DNA of 41,968 bases from the NCBI GenBank assembly GCA_001801885.1, contig MGYU01000090.1, forward strand, positions 1 to 41,968, given 5' to 3'. Shown one piece after another: positions 25,249-35,390 of the stretch. This DNA is from Gammaproteobacteria bacterium RIFCSPLOWO2_12_47_11. Lineage in GTDB: Bacteria > Pseudomonadota > Gammaproteobacteria > Eutrophobiales > Eutrophobiaceae. The notes beneath the pieces were generated by a model. It was not told the origin of the DNA. It worked only from the letters and a program-made list of their open reading frames with translations, and searched no databases. Each line of letters starts with the position of its first letter. Within the stretch, counting starts at the first letter, position 1. Position numbers and translations under genes: made by a program.

Positions 25249-26484
25249 TTAAAAATTACCCTGAAACCAGCTTTTCATTCTTTCCAGAACACTTTTAAAC
25301 CCTTTATTCATGCGCACGGGTGACGTATGCTCCTGAATGTGTTTGCGCCCGAATAACAAAAGACCCACACCAGTTGAATAAATCGGATTTCTGACTACAT
25401 CGGACAAGCCAGTGACATATTGAGGTACACCTATACGTACCGGCATATGAAAAATCTCTTCTGCAAGTTCGACTACCCCTTCCATTTTTGAGCTGCCACC
25501 GGTCAGGACAATGCCGGCAGCAATCATGTCTTCATAACCACTGCGACGCAGTTCTGCCTGTACGAAGGTAAACAGTTCTTCATAACGGGGCTCAACAACT
25601 TCAGCCAGTGTCTGTCTGGCGAGGCGTCTTGGTGCACGATCGCCTACACTTGGGACCTCAATGGTTTCTTCAGGATTTGCAAGTTGGGCCAAGGCACAGG
25701 CATATTGCACCTTGATATCTTCAGCATGTTGAGTGGGGGTGCGCAGAGCAATGGCAATGTCGTTGGTGACCTGATCTCCTGCAATCGGGATCACAGCAGT
25801 GTGTTGTATAGCACCATCCCTGAAAACCGCAATATCCGTTGTACCACCACCTGTATCTACGAGACAGACACCCAGATCCTTTTCATCCTCAGTCAGCACT
25901 GCAAGACTGGAAGCCACCTGTTCAAGAATAATATCATCCACTTCAAGACCACAGCGGCGCACACACTTGATTATATTCTGCGCCGCGCTGACGGCCCCTG
26001 TGACCATGTGTACTTTGACTTCCAGTCTGACCCCCGACATCCCAACCGGCTCTTTTACACCTTCCTGATTATCGATAACAAATTCCTGCGGCAAAATATG
26101 CAATATTTTCTGATCTGCAGGGATTGCCACGGCACTCGCCGCATCAATAACCCGATCCACATCGCCAAGCGTGACCTCATTGTCCCGTATAGCCACAATC
26201 CCGTTTGAATTCAGGCTGCGGATGTGGCTGCCGGCAATACCTGCAAAAACAGAATGGATGTTACACCCCGCCATGAGTTCAGCTTCTTCTATGGCCCGCT
26301 GTATGGAATGCACCGTTGACTCAATATTGACGACCACTCCTTTTTTAAGTCCCCGCGAACGGCTCGATCCCAGCCCGACAATTTCTACTTCATCATTGGC
26401 CGTTAATTCCCCCACTATCGCCACAACTTTCGATGTGCCGATATCCAGGCCTACTATCATTTTTCTGTCAGTTTTTTTCGCCAT
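25249..26484 (-). CDS. ftsA: Cell division protein FtsA
   Basis: Actin-like ATPase that tethers FtsZ to the membrane. With the ATG at 26484 it is 411 aa (420 in E. coli); the frame continues upstream into ftsQ, but the family N-terminus (MAKKTDRKMIVGLDIGTSKV) and an upstream CGGAG support this start. Visible: phosphate-1 motif LDIGTSK, the 1C domain, phosphate-2 VDTGGGTTDIAVFRDG, adenosine motif GIVLTGGSSKMEGV, and the C-terminal amphipathic membrane helix ERMKSWFQGNF. It begins 2 nt after the ftsQ stop. Confidence 0.97.
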   Translation of the reverse strand: MAKKTDRKMIVGLDIGTSKVVAIVGELTANDEVEIVGLGSSRSRGLKKGVVVNIESTVHSIQRAIEEAELMAGCNIHSVFAGIAGSHIRSLNSNGIVAIRDNEVTLGDVDRVIDAASAVAIPADQKILHILPQEFVIDNQEGVKEPVGMSGVRLEVKVHMVTGAVSAAQNIIKCVRRCGLEVDDIILEQVASSLAVLTEDEKDLGVCLVDTGGGTTDIAVFRDGAIQHTAVIPIAGDQVTNDIAIALRTPTQHAEDIKVQYACALAQLANPEETIEVPSVGDRAPRRLARQTLAEVVEPRYEELFTFVQAELRRSGYEDMIAAGIVLTGGSSKMEGVVELAEEIFHMPVRIGVPQYVTGLSDVVRNPIYSTGVGLLLFGRKHIQEHTSPVRMNKGFKSVLERMKSWFQGNF

Positions 26485-26486
26485 TT

Positions 26487-27269
26487 CTATAAAGCTCCGC
26501 TTTCCTGACGGATTTCCGTAACACCTTCTTTCCAATGCACGGCAAATCCATTGGGATATCGCATATCTATCATTTCTGCATCTTTAATGTTTGTTCCCAG
26601 ACTCCTGGGTATAAATTCAACAAATCTGGTTACACGATCATCAAAATCCTTGCGTCCGATAACTACCTGTAATCCGTCCCCGGACTCAAACATCCAGGCC
26701 CGGCGCTCATCAAGACGCAAAACAGAGACCTGCATCGCCAGTGGCTCCAGTTGTTTTTGAAGATAAAAGTACTTGTCCATCATCATTATCTGTGATCCTT
26801 CCGGACCTTCCAGCACCGGCAGACCGGGCGGGAAAGAACTCCTGTCCGGTATAAATATTTGGCATGATCTATTGAGCAACCCGGTGTCTTTCCAGCGCGC
26901 GATTGCAACCTGTTCTGTTACAAAAACCTGCAGATTATCCGGCCAGACGCGGTGCACTGAAGCATCACGCACCCAAGGTTCAGTCAGCAAAGTATTTCGA
27001 ACAGCAGTAACATCAATATTAAAAAATCCACCTGTAACTTTAGGACGAACCAGATCCTGTAATGCATTTGTTGACAGATGGCGGAATTCACCTTCAATAC
27101 GCACCTGCCTGATTGGTAATGTTGCAGGATTAAGCAGGTAAAATCCGGTCCAGATCAGAAATGCAGTGAACAGCATGGCAAAGATGAGCTCGTAAAAAGT
27201 ACCCTTGCGCATTACGGGCTCTGTCTCTGCAGACTGTACCTCGTTATATAACTCAGTAGTTGTATTCAT
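26487..27269 (-). CDS. ftsQ: Cell division protein FtsQ
   Basis: Bitopic inner-membrane protein of the FtsQLB complex, linking early and late division proteins. It is 260 aa. A short cytoplasmic tail is followed by a membrane segment (about 27-48, LIFAMLFTAFLIWTGFYLL). The POTRA domain follows (about 52-125: IRQVRIEGEFRHLSTNALQ, TEPWVRDASVHRVWPDNLQV), then the beta domain (LPVLEGPEGS, VLRLDERRAW). A methionine at residue 20 is an alternative start. It is packed between ddl (6-nt gap) and ftsA (2-nt gap). Confidence 0.94.
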   Translation of the reverse strand: MNTTTELYNEVQSAETEPVMRKGTFYELIFAMLFTAFLIWTGFYLLNPATLPIRQVRIEGEFRHLSTNALQDLVRPKVTGGFFNIDVTAVRNTLLTEPWVRDASVHRVWPDNLQVFVTEQVAIARWKDTGLLNRSCQIFIPDRSSFPPGLPVLEGPEGSQIMMMDKYFYLQKQLEPLAMQVSVLRLDERRAWMFESGDGLQVVIGRKDFDDRVTRFVEFIPRSLGTNIKDAEMIDMRYPNGFAVHWKEGVTEIRQESGAL

Positions 27270-27275
27270 TAAATG

Positions 27276-28223
27276 TTAAACCGCTATTTTGTCTGCCATA
27301 CTCGAGTTCAATATTCCAACTACCAGATCATCAAAGCTGATCCCGGCCTGTTTTGCCGCCATCGGTACAAGACTGTGACTGGTCATCCCGGGAATCGTAT
27401 TGGCCTCTATCAACCAGGGTTGGTCCTGCTCATCCATCATCAGATCGATACGCCCCCAACCACTTGCCCCTAATAAATTAAACGCGGACAAGGCCAGTTG
27501 TCCCAGTGCTTGTTCCTGTTCCGCATCCAGACCACAGGGACAGATATATTGCGTGGTTTCAGCTTCATACTTGGCCATGTAATCGTAAAATTCCCTGGGT
27601 GTTACCAGCCGGATTAACGGCAGGGCACGGCCGTTGAGCAGGGGAACAGTATATTCACTACCCGTTATCCAGCGTTCCGCCATAACACGCTGGTCAAACT
27701 TGTAAGCTGCACGCCATGCCTGTTCGAGATCATCCACATGACTTACCTTGCTGGCACCCAGGCTTGAACCTTCATGCACGGGTTTAACCATCAATGGCAA
27801 TCCAAGCTCATTACAAACTGACTTCCAGTACGTGGCTGCGGACAATTCAACAAATGGCGGAGTGGGTAATCCACAGCTCTGCCATATTTTTTTGGCACGG
27901 CATTTGTCCATTGCCAATGCCGAACCCAAAACACCACTGCCTGTATAAGGAATTTGCATTATCTCCAGTGCACCCTGCATCAAACCGTCTTCACCACCCC
28001 TGCCGTGCAAGGCAATGAACACCCGGTCAAACCCGCCTTGTTCCAGTTTTTTCAAAACATCCCGTTGAACATCGATCGCGTGTGCATCTACACCTTTACG
28101 TTTCAGTGCAGAAAATACGGCCTGTCCACTTTCAAGCGAGATGTGCCGTTCTGCAGAAAGCCCTCCCATCAGCACGGCCACTTTCCCGTATTCACTCGTC
28201 TTGTATTCTTTTTTTTCACTCAC
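27276..28223 (-). CDS. ddl: D-alanine--D-alanine ligase
   Basis: ATP-grasp ligase that makes the D-Ala-D-Ala dipeptide used by MurF. It is 315 aa, similar to E. coli DdlB (306). Landmarks are VAVLMGGLSAERHISLESG (14-32), FIALHGRGGEDGLMQGALE, PYTGSGVLGSALAMDK, PLMVKPVHEGSSLG, the ATP-grasp metal segment GWGRIDLMMDEQDQPWLIEANTIPGM (in two parts) and TSHSLVPMAAKQAGI. The start is GTG at 28223 in the context AGGTGAGTG. It lies between murB and ftsQ in the dcw cluster. Confidence 0.96.
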   Translation of the reverse strand: MSEKKEYKTSEYGKVAVLMGGLSAERHISLESGQAVFSALKRKGVDAHAIDVQRDVLKKLEQGGFDRVFIALHGRGGEDGLMQGALEIMQIPYTGSGVLGSALAMDKCRAKKIWQSCGLPTPPFVELSAATYWKSVCNELGLPLMVKPVHEGSSLGASKVSHVDDLEQAWRAAYKFDQRVMAERWITGSEYTVPLLNGRALPLIRLVTPREFYDYMAKYEAETTQYICPCGLDAEQEQALGQLALSAFNLLGASGWGRIDLMMDEQDQPWLIEANTIPGMTSHSLVPMAAKQAGISFDDLVVGILNSSMADKIAV

Positions 28224-28252
28224 CTATTACACTCACCGGTTTTTTATAAGTA

Positions 28253-29200
28253 TTAATCCTTTGATTCACCAACTATTCTGACTTCCGGTATCAACTCAAC
28301 ACCAAACTGCTCCTGCACACTTTGTTGTGCAAAACTAATCAATCTTTCAATATCACTGGCAGTGGCATTACCGTGATTAATAATGAAGTTGGCATGTTTT
28401 TCCGAAATAGAGGCGTTACCGATGCGTTTACCTTTCAGGCCGCAGGCGTCGATCAATCTTGCGGCATAATCACCGGTCGGATTACGAAACACTGAACCGC
28501 AACTGGGCAAACCCGTCGGTTGTGTTGCTGAGCGTTTTTCCAGCAGATCCCGGATCCGTTGCCCGACAATTTTTTCGTGGTCTTTTTGTAACTGCAATTC
28601 TGCCGAGATAAACCATTCATCACCGGGTATCTGGACACTCCGGTAACCGATATTGAAGTCAGCAGGCAAACGGATATTGGTCATGCCGGAACGACTAAGT
28701 GTTCTTACACGGGTTACTATATTCCAGGTTTCGCCGCCAAAAGCACCGGCATTCATGGCTAAAGCACCACCCATAGTCCCTGGTATACCCGCCAGAAATT
28801 CAGCGCCGGTATATCCCTCTCTGGCGCTGCACCTTGCCACCTTTGCACAAGGGACACCGGCATCGACCTTGATCTGCCCGGAAGTGTTGATTTCGAGATT
28901 ATTAAAGGCCCGGTTCAGTGCGATCACACTCCCGCGGAAACCACCATCACGGACCAACAAATTGCTGCCCAGACCCACCCATAACAGTTGTTTGTCTGCT
29001 GGAACAGATTTCAGATAGGTAATCAGATCCTCCAGATCTGCCGGTTCAAAATAATGATCAGCACTGCCGCCCGCTCGCCACGAAGTATGATCCGCCATTG
29101 GCTCGTTATATTTTAATACACCACGCAATTCTTTTATGTGTCCTGTAATCATGTCTGTTTTATTAGCAGCATGTTCATAATCGTTTTTCTCAAGCAGCAT
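28253..29200 (-). CDS. murB: UDP-N-acetylmuramate dehydrogenase
   Basis: FAD enzyme reducing UDP-GlcNAc-enolpyruvate to UDP-MurNAc. It is 315 aa and resembles the shorter type II MurB more than the 342-aa E. coli type. FAD-binding segments are LLWVGLGSNLLVRDGGFRG and GAEFLAGIPGTMGGALAMNA; the catalytic region is LPSCGSVFRNP, and the C-terminus includes KHANFIINHGNATASD. The ATG at 29200 has GAGG about 7 nt upstream. murB lies inside the dcw cluster between murC and ddl; in E. coli and Pseudomonas it is elsewhere on the chromosome. Confidence 0.96.
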   Translation of the reverse strand: MLLEKNDYEHAANKTDMITGHIKELRGVLKYNEPMADHTSWRAGGSADHYFEPADLEDLITYLKSVPADKQLLWVGLGSNLLVRDGGFRGSVIALNRAFNNLEINTSGQIKVDAGVPCAKVARCSAREGYTGAEFLAGIPGTMGGALAMNAGAFGGETWNIVTRVRTLSRSGMTNIRLPADFNIGYRSVQIPGDEWFISAELQLQKDHEKIVGQRIRDLLEKRSATQPTGLPSCGSVFRNPTGDYAARLIDACGLKGKRIGNASISEKHANFIINHGNATASDIERLISFAQQSVQEQFGVELIPEVRIVGESKD

Positions 29201-29215
29201 CTTTTAACCTCAATG

Positions 29216-30631
29216 TTACCTTCCACCAAATTGATGCATCAGTGCCGGAGCAATCGAACCGACATCCCCTGCACCGAGTACAGCAATAATGTCATTCTCT
29301 TTAACAACACCTTTCAGTAATGAATTAATATCTTCCTTATGTTCAACAAAGATCGGATCCACCTTGCCACGCATTCGGATTGCACGGCACAGTGAGCGAC
29401 TGTCGGCACCCGGTATCGGTGTTTCTCCGGCGGAATAAATATCCAGCAGAAACAGTACATCCACCTCTGATAAGAGCTGTGTAAAATCTTCAAATAAATC
29501 TCTGGTACGGGTGTAACGGTGCGGTTGAAATATCAATATCAGACGATGATCCGGCCAACCGTTCTTCAGTGCTTGCAGGGTTGCAGCGATCTCACGTGGG
29601 TGATGGGCATAATCATCAATCAGTAATACTTTCTGATTTTCAATAACAATCTCACCCAGCAACTGACATCTTCTTGCGATCCCTTCGAAATTACGCAAGG
29701 CATTGATTATGGAAACTTCATCTACACCCAGTTCATGCGCGACGGCAATCGCGGCCAGCGCATTCTGAACGTTATGTTTACCGGGCAGATTTAATTCAAT
29801 CTCCAGCCAATCTGTGCAATTTTTGCGCGATACCTTGAACCAGGTCTTGTTGGCATCATGTTTGATAATCTGTGCCTGGATATCTGCCTCGTAGTCAAGC
29901 CCATAGGTCAATACCGGTTTGGTGATGTTGTCCAGTATGTTGCGGATACCCTTGTCATCTATACAAACAACAGCCAGTCCATAAAACGGAATATGTTGCA
30001 GAAATTCAATGAAACTCTTTTGGAGTAAAGCATAATCACCACCGTAATTTTCAAGATGGTCGGCATCAATATTGGTGAGTACGGCAATGATCGGTTGCAG
30101 ATGCAGGAAGGAAGCATCACTCTCGTCTGCCTCAGCTACCAGATATTTTCCTTTACCCAGCCGGGCATGAGATCCTGAGCTGTTCAACAGCCCGCCAATG
30201 ACATAAGTTGGATCGAGGCCATCTTCTGCAAGTACACTTGCGATCAGGCTGGTCGTAGTGGTTTTCCCGTGGGTGCCGGCAATGGCTATGCCATGCTTGA
30301 AGCGCATCAATTCAGCCAGCATTTCGGCACGCGGAATGATTGGAATACGGCGCATACGTGCTTCCTTCAATTCCGGGTTGTCTTGTGCAACTGCACTGGA
30401 GAAGACCACAACATCACTGCCATTGATATGTGCCTGCGCATGCCCTTGCACAACATTAATACCGAGTCCATGCAGACGCCGTGTCACCTTGTTCTCTGAC
30501 TTGTCAGAACCTGAGACTGTGTAACCGAGATTATGCAACACCTCGGCAATCCCACTCATACCAGCACCGCCGATACCGACAAAATGTATATGCTTGATGC
30601 GCCCAAGTAGCTTATCCACATTATCCGGCAT
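29216..30631 (-). CDS. murC: UDP-N-acetylmuramate--L-alanine ligase
   Basis: Adds the first residue, L-Ala, to UDP-MurNAc. With the ATG at 30631 the product is 471 aa. The frame is open 45 codons further upstream inside murG, but GGAGG lies just before this ATG and the family N-terminus (IKHIHFVGIGGAGMSGIAEV) fits. The ATP-binding loop is GTHGKTTTT (119-127). The central ligase domain has YLVAEADESDASFLHLQP and NIDADHLENYGGD, and the C-terminal domain has LIDDYAHHPREIAATLQA. It overlaps the murG 3' end by 11 nt. Confidence 0.97.
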   Translation of the reverse strand: MPDNVDKLLGRIKHIHFVGIGGAGMSGIAEVLHNLGYTVSGSDKSENKVTRRLHGLGINVVQGHAQAHINGSDVVVFSSAVAQDNPELKEARMRRIPIIPRAEMLAELMRFKHGIAIAGTHGKTTTTSLIASVLAEDGLDPTYVIGGLLNSSGSHARLGKGKYLVAEADESDASFLHLQPIIAVLTNIDADHLENYGGDYALLQKSFIEFLQHIPFYGLAVVCIDDKGIRNILDNITKPVLTYGLDYEADIQAQIIKHDANKTWFKVSRKNCTDWLEIELNLPGKHNVQNALAAIAVAHELGVDEVSIINALRNFEGIARRCQLLGEIVIENQKVLLIDDYAHHPREIAATLQALKNGWPDHRLILIFQPHRYTRTRDLFEDFTQLLSEVDVLFLLDIYSAGETPIPGADSRSLCRAIRMRGKVDPIFVEHKEDINSLLKGVVKENDIIAVLGAGDVGSIAPALMHQFGGR

Positions 30632-31709
30632 AGGCGGCCTCCAGACAGTATTCAGCAACCTCACAGGTCGCCTGCGGTTTGGCCAGACTCCTTGCCTGTT
30701 GTGCCATGGACAGTAAACGATGACGCGAGTAATAGAAATCAATGAGCAGTTGGCCCAGTTTGTCACTGGTGAGATCCTGCTCCTGTACCAGCAACGCTGC
30801 GCCCTGATGACTCAAATAATGTGCATTGGCTGTCTGATGATCATCGACCGCATAAGGGAAAGGCACCAGAATAGATGCGACACCCACTGCAGATAATTCT
30901 GCAATAGTCAGTGCGCCGGACCGGCAGAACACCAGATCAGCCCACGCATAGGCCGCTGCCATATTTTCTATAAATGGCTCCAGTTGTGCCGTACAGTTCA
31001 AATCACGGTACAGTTTTTCTGTCTCGGCATAGAGCTGGCTGCCGGTCTGATGCCTGACATCCAGTTTTATTTCACCCGGCAGATTCGATAATGTTTGCGG
31101 AATAATCTGATTTAAAGCCCTTGCCCCCTGACTGCCACCCAGTACCAGCAACTTTAAATTTTCGCTACTGCCGGGTTGAATGCGCTGTTCAGGCACAGTG
31201 ACTTCAACTATCTCCGCACGTACCGGATTGCCTGTAAGTATTGCCTGTATACTTTCAGGAAAGGTACCGGGAAAGGCCTGCATGACTGAATGTGCCAACG
31301 GCGCAAGCAAACGGTTAGTGAGACCGGCAATAGCATTCTGTTCATGGATACACAGCGGGATACGCATCAACCATGCGGCAATACCTCCAGGTCCGCTGAC
31401 AAATCCTCCCATACCGAGAATCACTGCCGGTTTTAACCGCATGAAGATGACTATCGCCTGCATCAATGCCATGCCGAGAATGAAAGGGGACTGCAACCAT
31501 TTCAACAATCCATTGCCGCGCAGACCACTGACATTAATGGTCAACAGGGAATAACCTTTTGCAGGAACGATGCGTGCTTCCAGGCCTTTTTTTGTTCCCA
31601 GCCAGAACAGGGGGATTTGTTTTTTATGCAGATAATCCGCGACTGCCAGTGCCGGATAAACATGGCCACCTGTGCCACCTGCCATAATCAATACCGGTTT
31701 ACGTGGCAT
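30621..31709 (-). CDS. murG: UDP-GlcNAc--lipid I N-acetylglucosaminyltransferase
   Basis: Membrane-associated GT28 transferase converting lipid I to lipid II on the cytoplasmic face. The ATG at 31709 (362 aa) is chosen over one 12 nt upstream because GGAGGG (31714-31719) is correctly placed for it. Motifs: donor/acceptor loop MAGGTGGHVYPALAVA near the N-terminus, MGGFVSGPGGIAAWLM, IHEQNAIAGLTNRLL, LLVLGGSQGARALNQIIPQ, and the UDP-GlcNAc site FCRSGALTIAELSAVGVASI. It overlaps ftsW by 11 nt and murC by 11 nt. Confidence 0.97.
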   Translation of the reverse strand: MPRKPVLIMAGGTGGHVYPALAVADYLHKKQIPLFWLGTKKGLEARIVPAKGYSLLTINVSGLRGNGLLKWLQSPFILGMALMQAIVIFMRLKPAVILGMGGFVSGPGGIAAWLMRIPLCIHEQNAIAGLTNRLLAPLAHSVMQAFPGTFPESIQAILTGNPVRAEIVEVTVPEQRIQPGSSENLKLLVLGGSQGARALNQIIPQTLSNLPGEIKLDVRHQTGSQLYAETEKLYRDLNCTAQLEPFIENMAAAYAWADLVFCRSGALTIAELSAVGVASILVPFPYAVDDHQTANAHYLSHQGAALLVQEQDLTSDKLGQLLIDFYYSRHRLLSMAQQARSLAKPQATCEVAEYCLEAAYAG

Positions 31710-32916
31710 AGATCCCTCCATTTTTATAACCCTGCATGTTCGGGATCGATATCCGGCGGATCTGTCTGTTTTCGAGGTCTATGCGTAACAGCAAGGCCAG
31801 TAAAATGCAGGTAATGATGATACTGTTGCCACCATAACTCAGTAAGGGCAGTGTTAATCCCTTGGTGGGTAACATGCCCATATTGACCCCGATATTGATA
31901 AAGGCCTGGATACCGATAATCAAACCGATACCATTGGCAATATTGGCAGCAAACGGTTTGCCGCTGCTCTCCGCTACCTGGGCAATAACAAAGGTCCGCC
32001 AGACCACGAAACAGAACAGCAGAATGACCAGCAGACTTCCAATCAGACCCAGTTCTTCTGCCAGCACGGCGAAGACGAAATCAGTATGTGCTTCCGGTAA
32101 ATAAAATAATTTCTGGATACTGCTGCCCAGACCCACACCGAACCAGTCACCCCGGCCAAAGGCTATCAATGCCTGGGTCAGCTGGAACCCGGTATTGAAC
32201 GGATCCTGCCAGGGATCAATGAAACTAATCAGCCGTTGCATCCGGTAGGGTGAAAGAACGGCAAGGCTGATCAGCGCGGCGGCGGCCACCAGCATCCAGG
32301 CGAAAAACCGGCTCAACGGGACACCCCCCATGAACATCATACCGAGTACGGTGATGAACATGACTACACACGCACCATAATCAGGTTCCAGTAGCAATAA
32401 TCCGGAGATCAGGATCAACACCAGTATGGGTTTGATAAAACCGGAAAACGTGGTCCGAACCTCGTCTCCACGTCTGACGAGATAACCTGCCATATAGGCG
32501 ATAACACATAATTTCACAGGCTCCGAAGCCTGTATCGAAAATGGCCAGACCCTGATCCAGCGCATGCTGCCGTTGACTTCATAACCAACACCCGGAATTA
32601 ATACCAGAACAAGAAGCACTATGGCTACCATAAGTAAAAAACCGCTGACTTTTTTCCATGCCTGCAACGGTATCCGCAAGACTATCAATGACAGACATAT
32701 GCCGATAAAGACCGATGCGGATTGCCGCCAGAAATAATAAAGTGGATCCTGGAATTTCCGGTCAGCAACGGTTATCGAGGATGAGGCAACCATCAGGAGT
32801 CCCAATCCAATCAGGAAAATGATGGCTGTGAGCAACCACACATCATAACCATAAAATAAATCCCGGTTCATACCTGAGCTGCTTTTCGGAACTGCCTGTT
32901 GTGATACGTAAACCAT
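31699..32916 (-). CDS. ftsW: Septal peptidoglycan glycosyltransferase FtsW
   Basis: SEDS-family polytopic membrane protein that polymerises lipid II at the septum with FtsI. It is 405 aa with about ten membrane segments. Signature regions are ASSSITVADRKFQDPLYYFW, GSMRWIRVWPFSIQASEPVK, SFIDPWQDPFNTGFQLTQAL, GSSIQKLFYLPEAHTDFVF and MGMLPTKGLTLPLLSYGGNS. The aspartate essential in SEDS proteins lies in the EAHTDFVFAV loop region. The ATG abuts the murD stop directly (TGAATG), implying coupling. Confidence 0.96.
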   Translation of the reverse strand: MVYVSQQAVPKSSSGMNRDLFYGYDVWLLTAIIFLIGLGLLMVASSSITVADRKFQDPLYYFWRQSASVFIGICLSLIVLRIPLQAWKKVSGFLLMVAIVLLVLVLIPGVGYEVNGSMRWIRVWPFSIQASEPVKLCVIAYMAGYLVRRGDEVRTTFSGFIKPILVLILISGLLLLEPDYGACVVMFITVLGMMFMGGVPLSRFFAWMLVAAAALISLAVLSPYRMQRLISFIDPWQDPFNTGFQLTQALIAFGRGDWFGVGLGSSIQKLFYLPEAHTDFVFAVLAEELGLIGSLLVILLFCFVVWRTFVIAQVAESSGKPFAANIANGIGLIIGIQAFINIGVNMGMLPTKGLTLPLLSYGGNSIIITCILLALLLRIDLENRQIRRISIPNMQGYKNGGIYAT

Positions 32917-34266
32917 TCAGTGATTCACCAGTTTCTGTACTGCTGACCTGAATGCACCGCCTCTGGCCCGATAATCTTCAAACATATCCAGGCTTGCACA
33001 GGCAGGAGACAGTAAAACAACATCTCCACTTTGGGCCAGTCTTGCAGCAGTATTGACGGCCGAGTCCATATCACCCGCATTTTCCACAGGGATAACATCC
33101 TGCAGTACCTTCCGGATAACCGGCGCGTCCCGCCCGATCAATACAGCCGCGCGTATATGTTCTTTTGCAACATCAACCAGCCGCGAAAAATCAGCCCCTT
33201 TACCGTCACCTCCTGCGATAAGGACAATATTTTTCTGTTTTGCCAAACCCTTAATCGCGGCAATAGATGCCCCGACATTGGTACCTTTTGAGTCATTTAT
33301 CCAGCCAATGCCATCAGTTTCTGCAATCCACTCACAACGATGCGGCAATCCGGGGAAAGTCCGTAACACCTTTAACATGCATTCCATGGGGAGATTAATC
33401 ACTTCACCGAGTGCAAGTGCCGCGAGTGCATTTGCGATATTGTGATTACCTGCCAGGCGAATTTCTCCGGCAGGTAAAAGCCGTGTTTTGCCTTTAAGCA
33501 ACCAGCGTGTATCTGAATAATTACACACACCATAATTTTCACCGTAGGGTTCCGACAGACTGAAGCCAATGATTTTCCTGCCTGCACGTTGCAAGCCTGC
33601 TACCAGAGGATCATCCAGATTAATCACCATGACTCCATCGCCATCATAGATATGTGCCTTGGCACCGGTGTAATCCTTCATGCTGGCATAACGATCCATG
33701 TGATCTTCAGATAAATTAAGCACCACTGAGGCTACGGCATTTAAAGATGAAACTGTTTCAAGCTGGAAACTGGATAATTCCAGAACATAAACATTTATCC
33801 CGTCTTCATGCAGTAGATCCAGTGCTGGTGTGCCAAGATTGCCGCCCACACCAGTCTTCAAACCTGCCTCTCTGGCCATCTCTGCGACCAATGTGGTCAC
33901 TGTGCTTTTGCCATTTGATCCCGTGATCGCAACAACAGGCGCCGTCGCGTGCCGGCAAAATAATTCAATGTCACCACACACACTGGCCCCGTTATTTATT
34001 GCCTCGATAATGGCCGATTCATGCAGTGACACACCGGGGCTGATCAATAATTCTTTGACACTGGAAAATATTCCCGGATCAAAACCGCCGGTAAATAGTG
34101 GTATTTGCGGATAATCCCTTGTTATCTCATTCAGCATGGGCGGACTGGCACGGCTGTCCGTCATGGCAAATGCAATTCCACGATCAGACAGATAGCGCGC
34201 GCAGGAATACCCGGTCTTGCCCATACCCACTATTAACGTATCAAATTGTTTACCTGCTTCAGTCAT
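32917..34266 (-). CDS. murD: UDP-N-acetylmuramoylalanine--D-glutamate ligase
   Basis: Adds D-Glu to UDP-MurNAc-L-Ala. With the ATG at 34266 it is 449 aa and begins six residues before the conserved DTLIVGMGKTGYSCARYL, like E. coli MurD. An in-frame TTG at 34296, about 8 nt after an AGGA-type Shine-Dalgarno, is a real alternative start, and the frame reaches the mraY stop. The ATP loop is TGSNGKST (115-122). Other motifs are LELSSFQLETVSSLNA, NLSEDHMDRYASM, NIANALAALALGE, LPHRCEWIAETDGIGWINDS and LLSPACASLDMFEDYRARG. It lies between mraY and ftsW. Confidence 0.95.
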   Translation of the reverse strand: MTEAGKQFDTLIVGMGKTGYSCARYLSDRGIAFAMTDSRASPPMLNEITRDYPQIPLFTGGFDPGIFSSVKELLISPGVSLHESAIIEAINNGASVCGDIELFCRHATAPVVAITGSNGKSTVTTLVAEMAREAGLKTGVGGNLGTPALDLLHEDGINVYVLELSSFQLETVSSLNAVASVVLNLSEDHMDRYASMKDYTGAKAHIYDGDGVMVINLDDPLVAGLQRAGRKIIGFSLSEPYGENYGVCNYSDTRWLLKGKTRLLPAGEIRLAGNHNIANALAALALGEVINLPMECMLKVLRTFPGLPHRCEWIAETDGIGWINDSKGTNVGASIAAIKGLAKQKNIVLIAGGDGKGADFSRLVDVAKEHIRAAVLIGRDAPVIRKVLQDVIPVENAGDMDSAVNTAARLAQSGDVVLLSPACASLDMFEDYRARGGAFRSAVQKLVNH

Positions 34267-34307
34267 TTCATTTATTTTTACTGCATTACAATTCAAATCA
34301 CTTTTCC

Positions 34308-35390
34308 TCAACGTATTTTCAGACTGGCCAGACCAATCAATACCAGAATAACCGTGATGATCCAGAAACGGACTATGACCCGTGGTTCGGGCCAGCCTTT
34401 TAATTCATAATGATGATGCAGTGGTGCCATGTGAAAAATGCGGCGCCCTGTTAATTTGTAAGAACCCACCTGCAAAATCACGGAAATGGTCTCCATAACG
34501 AATACACCTCCCATGATAAACAGGACGAGCTCCTGCCTTACTGTGACTGCGATCACACCAAGGGCAGCACCGAGGGCCAGCGCACCAATATCACCCATGA
34601 AGACCTGTGCAGGATAGGTATTGAACCAGAGAAAACCCAGACCGGAGCCTGCAATTGCTCCACATATGATGGCAACCTCACCAACACCGGGAACGTAGGG
34701 AATACCGAGATAATCCGAGAAACGGACATGCCCTGTCGCATATGCAAAGATGGCAAGGGCGCTGGCTACCATGACAGTGGGCAGAATGGCAAGTCCATCC
34801 AGACCGTCAGTAAGGTTAACTGCATTACTGGACCCTACAATTACAAAATAGGCGAGTACCACGTATAACCAGCCCAGTTCAAAGCTGATCGATTTGATAA
34901 ATGGAACAATTAATTGTGTTTCAGATGGAACACTGGCGGTTATGTACAGCACGATAGCTGCCGACAGCCCTATAATGGACTGGAAGAAATATTTATACCT
35001 GGCTGCCAATCCATTTGGGTCCCTGTTTACAACCTTCTTGTAATCATCGACCCAACCGATTACTCCAAACAACAGTGTCGTCAAAAGTACGACCCAGATA
35101 TATTTATTGCTGAGATCGGCCCAACAAAGTGTGCTTGCCGCGATAGAAACCAGGATCAATAAACCACCCATAGTCGGCGTCCCGGATTTTTCAAAATGGG
35201 ATTTTGGGCCATCCACACGTACATTCTGACCAATCTGGTATTCGCCAAGACGTTTTATTAATGCCGGTCCTACAAACAGGGCGATAAACAGTGAGGTCAA
35301 TACACCAAGGATGACGCGCAGTGTTATGTACTGGAATACATTGAAGCCCCGGTAGTATTGTGTCAGATATTCTGTCAACCACAGCAGCAT
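34308..35390 (-). CDS. mraY: Phospho-N-acetylmuramoyl-pentapeptide transferase
   Basis: Integral membrane enzyme that makes lipid I from UDP-MurNAc-pentapeptide and undecaprenyl phosphate. It is 360 aa, the same as E. coli, with about ten membrane segments. Conserved loops: [34 protein letters not shown] (Asp-Asp metal/catalytic pair), [33 protein letters not shown] (the last Asp is catalytic) and [20 protein letters not shown]. Its ATG overlaps the murF TGA by one base (TGATG). Confidence 0.98.
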   Translation of the reverse strand: MLLWLTEYLTQYYRGFNVFQYITLRVILGVLTSLFIALFVGPALIKRLGEYQIGQNVRVDGPKSHFEKSGTPTMGGLLILVSIAASTLCWADLSNKYIWVVLLTTLLFGVIGWVDDYKKVVNRDPNGLAARYKYFFQSIIGLSAAIVLYITASVPSETQLIVPFIKSISFELGWLYVVLAYFVIVGSSNAVNLTDGLDGLAILPTVMVASALAIFAYATGHVRFSDYLGIPYVPGVGEVAIICGAIAGSGLGFLWFNTYPAQVFMGDIGALALGAALGVIAVTVRQELVLFIMGGVFVMETISVILQVGSYKLTGRRIFHMAPLHHHYELKGWPEPRVIVRFWIITVILVLIGLASLKIR

